Source: an uncultured Aquabacterium sp. (lineage in GTDB: Bacteria > Pseudomonadota > Gammaproteobacteria > Burkholderiales > Burkholderiaceae_C). Taken from it: DNA of 64,000 nucleotides. The stretch spans positions 1 to 64,000 of the forward strand of contig NZ_CAJYGK010000100.1 of NCBI RefSeq assembly GCF_913773725.1, in the 5' to 3' direction. The notes below the pieces were generated by a model that saw only the letters and a list, made by a program, of their open reading frames with translations, ran no database searches and was not told where the DNA came from. Below are positions 19,853 through 28,774 of the stretch, one piece after another. Positions within the stretch are counted from its first letter, which is position 1, and every line of letters begins with the position of its first letter. The position numbers and the translations under genes are program-made.

Positions 19853-21726
19853 GCGTACAACACCTCCGAGGACCGTGCCGAGCGCACCGTGAGCCGGCTG
19901 AAACTGTTGACGCTCACGTACAGCGCCAGAAAACGCTCCAGCACGGCCACGAACAGGCCCAGCCCCGAGCCGACAAAACTGGCTTCATCGACAGTCAACG
20001 TCACCTCGACCCCTCGGACGAAGGTCGCGAACGGCTCTCCGGGCAACCACGCCGTGGCGGGTTGGAACGAGACGGTCTCGATGCCGTCGATCTGCCGACG
20101 GTTGACCGGGCTGCGCGGCAGATCGTAAAGACGCAGCATCTCCTTGAGCGCGTCCACCCCACCGCCCGACAGGGAGAGGTGATTCAGCGACAGATGAGAG
20201 ATCAGGCGCCACAGCGCCCCCTTGTTCCGCGTGAAGCGATGGGTCGCGGTCGGCTTGCGCAACAGCCTGATCTCCTTGACCGCGCCGCCCCCCTCCATGA
20301 AGAGGTCTCCGCCCGGTGCACCCGGACTGAGCAGAGATGGCAGGTCCCGGTTGGTGGCCGTCACCTCGAGCGACAGCGTGTCGACCGCCGGCCTCGCCAA
20401 CGCCATGTCCGGGTCGACCAGCGAGATCTCGCACTCGTAGCCCGGACTGGTTCGTGCCACGTCCTCGTCACGGTGCAGCTGCCAGTACGCCAGGGTCCGG
20501 CCCCGCGCATCGCCGCGTCCATCTTCGTCCTGATCGTCGAAGACATCGTCATGGCGAATCGAGAAGAAGGGACGCACCTCGTCCACCGCCTGACCGCTGC
20601 CCGTCTGCCGCACACGATGGACGCGGTCCAGAGAATAAAGCTCGTAGCCGAAGGCCTTGCGCGCATCGACCACGACGGGATAGCCCGTCGACTGGTGTGT
20701 GATCCGGATCGGGTCAGCGGCCTGGCGGAACAGGTTCACCACCGGGGTGGCCCCCAGCACCACCTGATCGGCCGTCGTCGCCTCCAGCAAGCGGGACAGG
20801 TCGGCATCGGCACGAATGCCGCCGAGCAGAATGTGCAAGGTCAGCGGGGTGCCGTCCGCCTGCGCCACAGCCTCGTCGGGCAACTGCGGCCCAGCGGCCG
20901 GCAGGCGCACGAAGTTGAACTTCTCTGGAAAGGCGAAGTACTCGGTCAGCAACCTGTAGGCGCGGTGGCCACGGTCATCCCAGTCGAGCAAGGCCTCGGC
21001 ATCGTCGAAACCCTCCAGCAGCGGACGCAGACGCTCGCCAGTGATCGTGTCCGCCAGCGTGCGCCAGGGCTGATGCGCGCCGCGCTGCACCGCCACGCCG
21101 ATTGCGCGGTCGCAGAAGGCTTCGCGCAGGGCGCTCACATGCGAGGCCTCGCCATCCAGGTGAATCGACAGTGGCCGTGACAGCACCTGCCGCCAGCTCA
21201 TCTGCGGCGAGAGCTTCTCGAACACGATGGACAACACCGAGGTGACCCCGGACGGCAGAGCCGAGCCTTCCGGAGCGCCGATGGCATGGCGGAACTGCAC
21301 CGACTGCACCTTCAGAGGCAGCAGCGTCACCTCACGGGTCGTCCGGAACCGGCACGTGACGCCCTTGACGGGGCGACTGTGCAGCAGCGTCCCACGTTCC
21401 AGGGTCGCGGGCTGGGTCATCTGCCCGGCCTGAGCACCCAGGTCCATGCGAGCGATCGCGCAGGACGGGAAGGGCCGCAAGTAGTGCGGGTAAAGCACCT
21501 CCAGCAGCGACTCGGTGAACAAGGGGAAGTCGTCATCCAGACGCTTGTGTACGCGGGATGCCAGCAGCGCAAAAGACTGGATGAGGCGCTCGACGTGCGG
21601 ATCATCTCCCGCGTCACCGGACAGTTGCAGGCGTCCGGCGATCTTCGGGTACTGGCGGGCGAAATCGGCAGACCGCGTCCGCAGGAACGCCAGCTCGCGC
21701 TCGTAATGGGGCAGAAGGTCTTCCAT
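19816..21726 (-). CDS. tssF: Type VI secretion baseplate protein TssF
   Basis: A 636-residue baseplate wedge subunit (ImpG/VasA family). The signature start LLPHYERELAFLRTRSADFA, followed by YPKIAGRL and then DPHVERLIQSFALLASR and LLEVLYPHYLRPFPS, is clear. The C-terminal end (LTVRSARSSEVLYACSPRNG) is also typical. It sits 21 bases after tssE and overlaps tssG. Confidence 0.95.
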   Translation of the reverse strand: MEDLLPHYERELAFLRTRSADFARQYPKIAGRLQLSGDAGDDPHVERLIQSFALLASRVHKRLDDDFPLFTESLLEVLYPHYLRPFPSCAIARMDLGAQAGQMTQPATLERGTLLHSRPVKGVTCRFRTTREVTLLPLKVQSVQFRHAIGAPEGSALPSGVTSVLSIVFEKLSPQMSWRQVLSRPLSIHLDGEASHVSALREAFCDRAIGVAVQRGAHQPWRTLADTITGERLRPLLEGFDDAEALLDWDDRGHRAYRLLTEYFAFPEKFNFVRLPAAGPQLPDEAVAQADGTPLTLHILLGGIRADADLSRLLEATTADQVVLGATPVVNLFRQAADPIRITHQSTGYPVVVDARKAFGYELYSLDRVHRVRQTGSGQAVDEVRPFFSIRHDDVFDDQDEDGRGDARGRTLAYWQLHRDEDVARTSPGYECEISLVDPDMALARPAVDTLSLEVTATNRDLPSLLSPGAPGGDLFMEGGGAVKEIRLLRKPTATHRFTRNKGALWRLISHLSLNHLSLSGGGVDALKEMLRLYDLPRSPVNRRQIDGIETVSFQPATAWLPGEPFATFVRGVEVTLTVDEASFVGSGLGLFVAVLERFLALYVSVNSFSRLTVRSARSSEVLYACSPRNGDIALL

Positions 21727-21747
21727 GGTTCGGATGCGATCGCGAAA

Positions 21748-22236
21748 TCAGGAAAAGGCAAATCGGGCCTGGGTGACGCGGTAGCTGGAAGACGCCGGCT
21801 GCAAGACCGCATCAAAGCTCACCATCTCCCGGGCCGGACGCACCACCAGCACCGCGCGGATGGTGAAAGCGAGCGCGCTCATGGACAGCTGGTCGTCGTG
21901 GAACGACACACTCACGTTCTGCAGGCGGGGTTCGTGGGTCTCGATCGCGTGTGACAAGGAGCGCGCGACGTGGCGGCGGTCTTCGGAACTGGTGAGCACA
22001 CGGCCCACAAAGTCGCGCACGCCGAAGCACAGGACAGACCGGGAGACATGGGGTCCGAGGGCGTCGTCATCGAAGTTCAACGCAGCCCGGGTGTTGAGCA
22101 GGCTTTCCAGATCACGCGCCACGGCGTCCCGCATCTGCTCGACGGTGCAGGTCTGCAGCAGCCCCTCGGGCACATTGCCTGGCACATCCAGCAGACGATC
22201 AAACAGACTGCGGCGGATACGGGCCGGAGCGGCCAT
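21748..22236 (-). CDS. tssE: Type VI secretion baseplate protein TssE (gp25-like)
   Basis: A 162-residue homologue of phage T4 gp25, which helps nucleate the contractile sheath. The start RRSLFDRLLDVP and the region RDLESLLNTRAALN are characteristic, as is the C-terminal gp25 strand-rich part (RAVLVVRPAREMVSFDAVLQ). It follows hcp after a 67-base gap and precedes tssF closely. Confidence 0.92.
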   Translation of the reverse strand: MAAPARIRRSLFDRLLDVPGNVPEGLLQTCTVEQMRDAVARDLESLLNTRAALNFDDDALGPHVSRSVLCFGVRDFVGRVLTSSEDRRHVARSLSHAIETHEPRLQNVSVSFHDDQLSMSALAFTIRAVLVVRPAREMVSFDAVLQPASSSYRVTQARFAFS

Positions 22237-22303
22237 GTCACAACCTCACGAAAAGAATGGGGCACGAGGCCCCATTCGGTCACCACGACTACGAAGTGGT
22301 CGA

Positions 22304-22840
22304 TCAGTTCGGTGCTTCGAACACGGCCTTGTTGGTGGCCAGGCTCCAGGCTGCCACCTGCCCCGGCTTGGACTTGCCGTCCATGGTCTGCTGGGTGTAC
22401 GTCCACTCCACAGCCGAGTACTTCATGCCGAAGGTCTCGGTGGGCAGGCCTTCCTTGTCGACCGTGGGCACGACCTGCGACACGATGACCTTCTTGAGGC
22501 GGATCTTCAGGTAAAGCACCCGATCGTCCGTGCCGTTGGCACGCATGAAGTGGATTTCCACATCGTCGTACAGCGTGCCGGCCGAGCAGGCCTCCCACAG
22601 CTGAGGGCTCACCAGGTCCAGGTCCTTGGTGAAGATCATCTCGGCGTGCTCGCAACGCTCGGCCGTGTGCCCGCCTGCGGTCGATGCCGTGGCGGACTTC
22701 GGCTGGCGGATCTGGTGTGCCCAGCTGGTGCATTCGAACCACGGCGCCGTGTGCGTCACACCCTTGCCGCTGTCGCGCGACTCGCCCTTGATCTCCTTGC
22801 CGTTCAGCGGACGGCCGAACTTGATGTAAATGTCCTTCAT
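22304..22840 (-). CDS. hcp: Type VI secretion tube protein Hcp (TssD)
   Basis: A 178-residue tube subunit. The family features are the start MKDIYIKFG, the SWAHQIRQPKSATASTAGGH stretch, HAEMIFTKDLDLVSP and the late EWTYTQQTMDGK. It is secreted as hexameric rings and carries effectors. The conserved RQPKSATAS/AGGHTAERCEH segment places it in the group found in many Burkholderiales systems. A 71-base gap with GC-rich inverted sequence separates it from tssC and could allow separate expression control, as is common for this abundant protein. Confidence 0.95.
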   Translation of the reverse strand: MKDIYIKFGRPLNGKEIKGESRDSGKGVTHTAPWFECTSWAHQIRQPKSATASTAGGHTAERCEHAEMIFTKDLDLVSPQLWEACSAGTLYDDVEIHFMRANGTDDRVLYLKIRLKKVIVSQVVPTVDKEGLPTETFGMKYSAVEWTYTQQTMDGKSKPGQVAAWSLATNKAVFEAPN

Positions 22841-22911
22841 TTAGGCTCCTTGCTTGACTTCTAGGTTGATGAGGGGGCCTCCCGACACCCCTCCGGCTCA
22901 TCGCCGCATCG

Positions 22912-24390
22912 TCACTGACTGCCGCTGGGCATTTCAGCGACGAGACGCAGCGAAACCGACAGTTCGTCGAGCTGGTAGTGCGGACGAACGAACGCGACGG
23001 CGCGGAAAACACCCGGGCGACCCGGTACTTCTTCCACTTCCACGCTCGCTTCACGAAGCGGCTTCTGCGCACGCAGCTCCTGGGACGCATCCTGCGCGTC
23101 CACCACGTACTGCATCAGCCAGTTGTGCAGGTAGCGCTCCACCTCCAGCGTGTTGGCGAAGCTGCCAACCTTGTCGCGCATCATCGACTTCATGTAGTGC
23201 GCAATGCGGCAGACCGCAAACATGTACTGGAGCTGAGCCGACAGCGCGGCGTTGGCGTTCGCCGCGTCGCTGTCGTACTTCTTGGGCTTCTGCACCGACT
23301 GTGCGCCGAAGAAGGCGGCATAGTCGGTGTTCTTGCAATGCACGAGCGGGATGAAGCCCAGGTCGCTCAATTCCTTCTCGCGGCGGTCGGTGATGGCCAC
23401 CTCGGTGGGGCACTTGAGCGCCAGCTCACCCTCGTCGGTCTTGAAGGTGTGCGTCGGCAGGTCTTCGACCAGCCCGCCACCTTCCACACCGCGAATGGCC
23501 GCACACCAGCCGAAGTGTTCGAACGCGGAGGTCAGTCGGGCGGCCAGTGCGTAGGCCGTGTTCACCCACAGGTACTTGCCATGGTCCGAGCCATCGACCT
23601 CTTCAACAAAGTTGAACCCTTCGGTGGTCATGCCCTCCTTCGGATCGAACGGGAGCCGACCGAGGAAGCGCGGGACCGTCAGGCCGACATAGCGGGCGTC
23701 CTCCGACTCGCGGAACGACTTCCACTTCGCGTAGTCGACCGTGTCGAAGACCTTGGACAGATCGCGGGGCTTGCCGAGGTCGGTGAAGGCCTCGAGACCA
23801 AAGAGCTCGCTGGACGCTGCGGAGATGAAGGGCGCATGGGCGGCGGCCGCCACATGGGACATCTGCTCCACAAAGTACATGTCTTCGGCACCGCGACCGA
23901 TTTCGAAGTCGCCGATCAGCGCGCCGAACGGGGCGCCGCCGAAGGTCCCGAACTCCTCCTCGTACACCTTCTTGAACAGGGCCGACTGGTCGAAGTCGAT
24001 CGCCGTGCGGAAGTCCTTGACGATGTCCTTCTTCGTGGCGTTCATCAGCTTGATCTTGAGCCGCTCACCTGTCGACGTGTGCTTGCAGAGGTAATGCAGG
24101 CCGGTCCAGCTCGACTCGAGCTTCTGGAACTCAGGCGCATGGAGCACCTCGCTGAGCTGGGCCGAGATGAGCTGGTCGATTTCGGCGATGCGGGCATCGA
24201 TGTTGGCGGCGAGGTTCTCTGACACCACCACCGTGCCGGCCAGCACTTCACGCACGAGCTCGCCGATGATGTCGCGCGCCCTGGCGTGCTCGGTGTCCGT
24301 CTTGGCGACCTTGCTGCGCGAGACGATGTCGTCGAGCAGGCTGACCGACTGCTGCAGGACCTGGCCCTGCTGATCGAGTTGTGCGCTCAT
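22912..24390 (-). CDS. tssC: Type VI secretion sheath large subunit TssC
   Basis: A 492-residue contractile sheath protein (VipB/ImpD family). Typical segments are ESSWTGLHYLCKHTSTGERL near residue 90, the GALIGDFEIGRGAEDMYFVE region, FGWCAAIRGVEGGGLVEDLP, and the C-terminal QYMFAVCRIAHYMKSMMRDK with the handshake strands near the end (EVPGRPGVFRAVAFVRPHYQ). It pairs with TssB, whose gene ends one base upstream of its start region. Confidence 0.96.
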   Translation of the reverse strand: MSAQLDQQGQVLQQSVSLLDDIVSRSKVAKTDTEHARARDIIGELVREVLAGTVVVSENLAANIDARIAEIDQLISAQLSEVLHAPEFQKLESSWTGLHYLCKHTSTGERLKIKLMNATKKDIVKDFRTAIDFDQSALFKKVYEEEFGTFGGAPFGALIGDFEIGRGAEDMYFVEQMSHVAAAAHAPFISAASSELFGLEAFTDLGKPRDLSKVFDTVDYAKWKSFRESEDARYVGLTVPRFLGRLPFDPKEGMTTEGFNFVEEVDGSDHGKYLWVNTAYALAARLTSAFEHFGWCAAIRGVEGGGLVEDLPTHTFKTDEGELALKCPTEVAITDRREKELSDLGFIPLVHCKNTDYAAFFGAQSVQKPKKYDSDAANANAALSAQLQYMFAVCRIAHYMKSMMRDKVGSFANTLEVERYLHNWLMQYVVDAQDASQELRAQKPLREASVEVEEVPGRPGVFRAVAFVRPHYQLDELSVSLRLVAEMPSGSQ

Positions 24391-24391
24391 C

Positions 24392-24910
24392 TCAGGCCCC
24401 TTCGCCTTGGTCTGCTTCCACGCCCAGTTGCTTGAGCTTCTCGGTGTTGCTCAGCACCTCGTCGAGTGCATCCTCGAGCTTCTCGTTGCCGGCCAGCTTG
24501 TTTCGAAGGTCGGACAGTTTGGTGCGGGCCTCCAGCAGCTTGCGCAGCGGCTCCACCTGCTCGACCACCGCCTCGGGCCGGAAGTCATCCATCTTCTCGA
24601 ACGCCAGGTTGACGGCGAACTCGCCGCCCTCGGGGCTGAGGCGATTCTTGACGCGGAAGCTGGCGCGCGGCGCCACACCCGCCATCACGTCGTCGAAGTT
24701 GTCGAGGTCGATGCTGACGAACTTGCGGTCCTTGAGCTTGGGCTGGGGCTTGTCGGGATCGGGCTGACCGGTGAAGTCGCCCATGACGCCCACGACGAAG
24801 GGGATCTCCTTCTGCTCGGTGGCGTCACCCACTTCGACGTCGTACGTCAACTGCACGCGTGGCGGACGCACGCGCCCGAGCCGTTGTTGCACACTGTCTT
24901 TCTTCGCCAT
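24392..24910 (-). CDS. tssB: Type VI secretion sheath small subunit TssB
   Basis: A 172-residue sheath protein (VipA/ImpB family). It starts with the standard pattern (QQRLGRVRPPRVQLTYDVEV) and contains LPFVVGVMGDF-like IPFVVGVMGDFTG, KDRKFVSIDLDNFDDVMAG, and a C-terminal helix with Leu repeats (LRKLLEARTKLSDLRNKL) that binds ClpV and TssC. The gene is immediately before tssC. Confidence 0.95.
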   Translation of the reverse strand: MAKKDSVQQRLGRVRPPRVQLTYDVEVGDATEQKEIPFVVGVMGDFTGQPDPDKPQPKLKDRKFVSIDLDNFDDVMAGVAPRASFRVKNRLSPEGGEFAVNLAFEKMDDFRPEAVVEQVEPLRKLLEARTKLSDLRNKLAGNEKLEDALDEVLSNTEKLKQLGVEADQGEGA

Positions 24911-24933
24911 GACGGGGCTCCTTCCTGGACTGA

Positions 24934-25629
24934 TTACTGCAAGGCACCAAAGGGGTTGCTGCGCGGGCTGCCGCCCGTAGCAGCTGGCTTCGCGGGCGCC
25001 ACGGTGGCGGGCGCAGCCGGCGCGGCAGAAGGCGATGGCGGCACGGGCGCGGCGCGGACCAGCGGCGCGGCCGGTGCACGGGCCGCGGTGCGAGGGGCTC
25101 GCCCCCTGGCATTGGCTTCGGCCGCAGCGGGGGCCGGCAGAATCGGCTCGCCCAGTGCCTCACGGATGATGCGAGCGACGCTCTCAGCCTCACTTCGCGT
25201 GGAGCCGGTGACCTCGTTCGCCTTGCGAAGCTGTTCGAGCGCATCGGCGCTGACACGCAGTCCGCTCACGGCCAGAATGCTCTTGGCGGTCAGGTCATTG
25301 ACGTCACGCTGGAGGACTTCCTGTGCCTCGGTGATGGCCAGCCCATACTGCCGCGCGTCGAAATGGATCTGGGCCTTGCGCAGCCATGGGGCCTTGGCCG
25401 CCGGGTCGGCCTTGATCGCCGAGTCGAGCAACTCAAGGGCCTTGTCGTGCTGCCCCTGCTGCTGCGCCTTGTCAGCCGCTGCCAGCTTTTCGTTGACCTG
25501 CTCTTGTGCTGCCGCCTTTGTGCTTGCCTCGTCGGGCTTCTGCACGGTGCTGCAGCCGACCAGGCTTGCGGCCAACAAAGATATCCCCACCGCGCAGCAC
25601 ATGCCGCGGCGAACGCTGTACAGCTTCAC
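24934..25629 (-). CDS. T6SS-associated TPR lipoprotein
   Basis: A 231-residue predicted outer-membrane lipoprotein heading the minus-strand T6SS unit. The GTG at 25629 is preferred because AGGGAG lies six bases upstream and it gives a normal signal peptide ending in the lipobox LVGCS; an ATG 93 bases upstream would put 31 extra residues in front of the signal. After the lipid Cys come a Lys/Gln-rich helix, TPR-like helices (HDKALELLDSAIKADPAAKA, QYGLAITEAQEVLQRDVNDL) and an Ala/Pro-rich tail of about 70 residues ending NPFGALQ. Similar genes precede tssB in related species. Its role in the apparatus is not established. Confidence 0.78.
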   Translation of the reverse strand: MKLYSVRRGMCCAVGISLLAASLVGCSTVQKPDEASTKAAAQEQVNEKLAAADKAQQQGQHDKALELLDSAIKADPAAKAPWLRKAQIHFDARQYGLAITEAQEVLQRDVNDLTAKSILAVSGLRVSADALEQLRKANEVTGSTRSEAESVARIIREALGEPILPAPAAAEANARGRAPRTAARAPAAPLVRAAPVPPSPSAAPAAPATVAPAKPAATGGSPRSNPFGALQ

Positions 25630-25734
25630 GCCATGCTCCCTGTATGAATTTCGATGTGTTGATCTGTCTGCAGCCTTCATCAGGTGGGCCGCTTGGACTG
25701 CCGGGATTAGAGCCGAATTCACCGAAAGCGCCTG

Positions 25735-25803
25735 CCCTCTTCCGGGGGGGATTTACAGACTCTTGCATCTCGTTGCATTTGCCGAATCCCTCGCCGGGGG
25801 GGG
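25735..25803. repeat. Two near-identical C/G-tract elements in the divergent T6SS promoter region
   Basis: CCCTCTTCC plus seven G (25735-25750) and CCCTCGCC plus eight G (25788-25803) start 53 bp apart, close to five helical turns. Between them is a second pair, TTGCAT at 25763-25768 and 25773-25778, exactly 10 bp apart. The 252-bp gap between the TPR lipoprotein gene and tssJ must hold promoters for both T6SS units, so these may be regulator sites. The G runs could also change length by slippage. Confidence 0.5.
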
Positions 25804-25881
25804 TAGGTCATGCACTGAGCCTGTTCCGTCTCTACACTACGGCCGGCAGTGGGCACTGGTCGCCCCGCAAGAGACAAAACA

Positions 25882-26571
25882 ATGACGACAGGGCGTAGGC
25901 GGGCCGCCATCCGGATGGTGTGCCCGGTGATGTTGATGTTGCTGGCTGCGTGTTCGTCGGCACCTTCTCTGCCGGGGAGCGCACTGCCTTCATCGCCTTC
26001 TGCCAAGCCCCCTGACAGCGGGGTGCTCGGAACACTGGGCGACATCGGATCCAAGACCCTCGAGGCCATCGGACTCAAGAAGCCCGCCCTGCCCGAGGTG
26101 CCTGCCATGCCCGAAGCCTCCATGCCGGACTGGCCTGTCCGGTGGAAGATCTACGCCAGCGATTCGCTCAACGTGCTGCCGGACGGCACCCCACTGGCGG
26201 TGGCGGCCCGCGTCTACAAGCTGAGGAGCGCCGACGCTTTCCTGCGTGCCCCGCGTGAGGTTTTCGGGGACCCGGCCCGCGAGAAGGACGCGCTGGGCGA
26301 GGACCTGGTGGCCGTGCGAGACATCCAACTGGTCCCCGGTCAGCGACACGAGTCGCTCGACAAGGTGCCGCGCGAGGCGCGGCATGTGGGCATCGTTGCC
26401 TTGTTCAGAAATCCCGCAGACGGGCGCTGGCGGTACGCCTTTGGCACAGGCTCGGCTGCCTTGTCGGGCCTGCACCTCGGTGTTCATGCCTGCGCCATGA
26501 GTGTGCAAGTGGGCGAGCCCGTCGGGATGCCGCTGTCCGCGGCTCGGCAGACCGCCTTGCCTTGCCACTGA
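25882..26571 (+). CDS. tssJ: Type VI secretion outer-membrane lipoprotein TssJ
   Basis: A 229-residue lipoprotein (SciN family) that anchors the T6SS membrane complex by binding TssM. The signal ends in the lipobox LLAACSS. After a Pro-rich linker comes the TssJ beta sandwich: WKIYASDSLNVLPDGTPLAV, then VAARVYKLRSADAFLRA, and the late VALFRNPADGRWRYAF. ATG 25882 is chosen because it opens the signal peptide; an earlier in-frame ATG at 25849 adds 11 charged residues. Its usual partner gene, tssM, is not in the window. Confidence 0.93.
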   Translation: MTTGRRRAAIRMVCPVMLMLLAACSSAPSLPGSALPSSPSAKPPDSGVLGTLGDIGSKTLEAIGLKKPALPEVPAMPEASMPDWPVRWKIYASDSLNVLPDGTPLAVAARVYKLRSADAFLRAPREVFGDPAREKDALGEDLVAVRDIQLVPGQRHESLDKVPREARHVGIVALFRNPADGRWRYAFGTGSAALSGLHLGVHACAMSVQVGEPVGMPLSAARQTALPCH

Positions 26572-26596
26572 CCCGCCAAACCAGGAAGGAATTCGT

Positions 26597-27958
26597 TTGA
26601 TCCAGTCTCCCAAGATCCTGTGGGGTGAAGGCCTCTTCCTCAGGCCTCAGCACTTCCAGCAGCAGGACGCATATCACGAGTGGCGTCTCAACCAGATGGC
26701 GAGGGCGCTGCATCCCTATGCATGGGGCGTCCAGCATGTCAAGGTGGACTCGGATGCCCTGCAGGCGGGCCTGTTGAGGCTGCTGGAGGTCCGCGCCATC
26801 CTGCCGGATGGCGATCTGTACAACGCCCCGGCCGACGACGAGCTGCCCCCGCCCGTTGCCTTGAGTGCCCTGGGCGACGCCGACGTCGGGCTGGCGGGCG
26901 AGACCGTCTTTCACCTCGCCATGGCCCCCCTGCGCAAGCAGGGCAGCAACATGGCTGCCAGCCGAGAGGAGGCGGACACGGCCGTGCGCTACTTCCGCGA
27001 GGGCCGTCAGCTGCCTGACGTCTACACGGACGCGGTCACGGCGGAGGTCGTGGTGCTGCGCAAGTCGGCTCGCATGCTGACCGATGCGGCACCGCGAGCT
27101 CATCTCGTGAGCCTTCCGCTTCTGCGGCTTCGCAAGACTTCGACCCATGGCTTCGAGCTGGACGGTCGCTTCATGCCGCCCTGCGCGAGCATCCAGGCTT
27201 CGCCCGCCCTGTTCCTGCACCTGCGCAGGCTGCTGGACGTGTTGCAGGCCAAGGTCGATGCCCTCTACGGGATGCACCGCGAGCCGAGCAAGAACATCAT
27301 CGAGTTCCGCTCGGGCGACGTCGCCTCGTTCTGGCTGCTGCACACGGCCAGCGCCGCCTTCGCGGGCCTGTCGCATCTGGCAAGGCATCCGGGGCTCCAT
27401 CCCGAGCGGCTGTTCGAGCGCTTGCTGGAGCTTGCCGGTGCACTGATGACCTTCTCCAAGAACTACACCCTGGCAGACCTGCCGACCTACGATCACCTCA
27501 ATCCGGGCCCGGCGTTCAACCGTCTGGACCAGATCGTGCGGGATCTGCTGGAGACCGTGATCTCGACCCGGTACTTTGCGATTGCCCTGCGCGAAGACGT
27601 GCCCTCCTTCCATCAGGGCCGGCTCGATGCGGAACAGATCAACCCACAGACACAGCTGTACCTGGGGGTGGCTGCCGCCATGCCGCCGGCCGAGCTGGTG
27701 GACGTGGTGCCAGCGCGGTTCAAGGTCGGTGCACCGGACGACGTGGAGAAGCTTGTGCTCTCTGCCATGCCCGGCGTGCGACTGGTGCACGCTCCGCAGG
27801 TGCCTGCCGCCGTCCCGGTCCGACCGGGAAGCTACTACTTCACCCTGGAGCCGCGCGGCATGCTGTACGAACGCATGATGCAGGCACAGGCCATCACCAT
27901 CTATGTGCCCGCCGGCATCCAGGACATGAAGCTGGAGCTGGTGGCGGTCAACGCCTGA
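26597..27958 (+). CDS. tssK: Type VI secretion baseplate-membrane connector TssK
   Basis: A 453-residue protein that joins baseplate wedges to the TssJLM membrane complex. The start is TTG at 26597, six bases after AGGAAGGA; it gives LIQSPKILWGEGLFLRPQHF, the standard TssK opening. Other family segments include HLARHPGLHPERLFERLLEL and DHLNPGPAFNRLDQIVRDLL. The next 16 bases lead to tssL. Confidence 0.95.
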   Translation: MIQSPKILWGEGLFLRPQHFQQQDAYHEWRLNQMARALHPYAWGVQHVKVDSDALQAGLLRLLEVRAILPDGDLYNAPADDELPPPVALSALGDADVGLAGETVFHLAMAPLRKQGSNMAASREEADTAVRYFREGRQLPDVYTDAVTAEVVVLRKSARMLTDAAPRAHLVSLPLLRLRKTSTHGFELDGRFMPPCASIQASPALFLHLRRLLDVLQAKVDALYGMHREPSKNIIEFRSGDVASFWLLHTASAAFAGLSHLARHPGLHPERLFERLLELAGALMTFSKNYTLADLPTYDHLNPGPAFNRLDQIVRDLLETVISTRYFAIALREDVPSFHQGRLDAEQINPQTQLYLGVAAAMPPAELVDVVPARFKVGAPDDVEKLVLSAMPGVRLVHAPQVPAAVPVRPGSYYFTLEPRGMLYERMMQAQAITIYVPAGIQDMKLELVAVNA

Positions 27959-27974
27959 CACGAGGGTCCCGACC

Positions 27975-28760
27975 ATGCCCCCCTCCTCCGCCATGCCCAG
28001 CCTGTTCGACGGGGCGCCCGCGCCGGGTCGCCACGACTTGGCGACCGCCGGGACAGAAGCTGCAAGCCTGCTGGACCTGATGTACGACGGCTTCTACCTG
28101 CTGTTCCTGCTCAAGGGCAAGCATGCGCCGGTCGATGCGGACACGTTCCGGGACCGCATCAAGCAGTTCCTCACCGCATTCGAGCGCGGAGCAACCCGCC
28201 TGCAGGCCGACGCCGAAGATGTCTATGCCTGCAAGTATGCGTTCTGCGCCACGGTGGACGAAGCCGTGATGATGTCCAGCTTCAAGGTGCGGGACGCCTG
28301 GCAGCGTCTGCCACTGCAGTTGCAGTTCTTCGGCGAGCAACTGGCCGGCGAACAGTTCTTCGAGCGCCTGGAAGCACTGCGCCGCGAAGGCGCCCGGCGC
28401 GTACAGGCACTGGAGGTGTTCCACATGTGCCTGCTGCTGGGCTTCCAGGGCAAGTATCTGCTGGAAGGCACGGAAAAGCTCAACTACCTGACTGCACGCC
28501 TGGGCGACGAGATCGCGCGGATGAAGGGCCACGGCGCCGCGTTCGCGCCGCACTGGGCCGCGCCCGACAAGGTGCAGAACCAACTGAAGAACGAGGTGCC
28601 GCTGTGGGTCGTGGGATCGGTCTTCGGCATGATGGCGCTGGCCGGCTTTCTGGGGCTGCGCTGGCAACTGACGCAGCAGACGCGCGCGCTCCTGGGCGAG
28701 CACCACCACATCGTCCAGCTCGCGCCGCAGGTCGCGAACGTGACCATCACCCTGCCCTGA
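27975..28760 (+). CDS. tssL: Type VI secretion inner-membrane protein TssL (DotU/IcmH family)
   Basis: A 261-residue subunit with the cytoplasmic hook domain (FYLLFLLKGKHAPVDADTF, YACKYAFCATVDEAVMMSSF, VFHMCLLLGFQGKYLLEGTE) and one C-terminal membrane helix (LWVVGSVFGMMALAGFLGLR). It ends soon after the helix, so it lacks the OmpA-like peptidoglycan domain found fused to some TssL proteins. It is the last T6SS gene here; 14 bases further on the convergent rarA gene ends, leaving no room for tssM. Confidence 0.95.
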   Translation: MPPSSAMPSLFDGAPAPGRHDLATAGTEAASLLDLMYDGFYLLFLLKGKHAPVDADTFRDRIKQFLTAFERGATRLQADAEDVYACKYAFCATVDEAVMMSSFKVRDAWQRLPLQLQFFGEQLAGEQFFERLEALRREGARRVQALEVFHMCLLLGFQGKYLLEGTEKLNYLTARLGDEIARMKGHGAAFAPHWAAPDKVQNQLKNEVPLWVVGSVFGMMALAGFLGLRWQLTQQTRALLGEHHHIVQLAPQVANVTITLP

Positions 28761-28774
28761 TGCGGGGAAGGGGC

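Noticed and set aside
22841-22911. A terminator between tssC and hcp
   Set aside because: GATGAG and CTCATC can pair around a GC-rich loop, but the stem is short and has no T run, so it was not listed as a feature.
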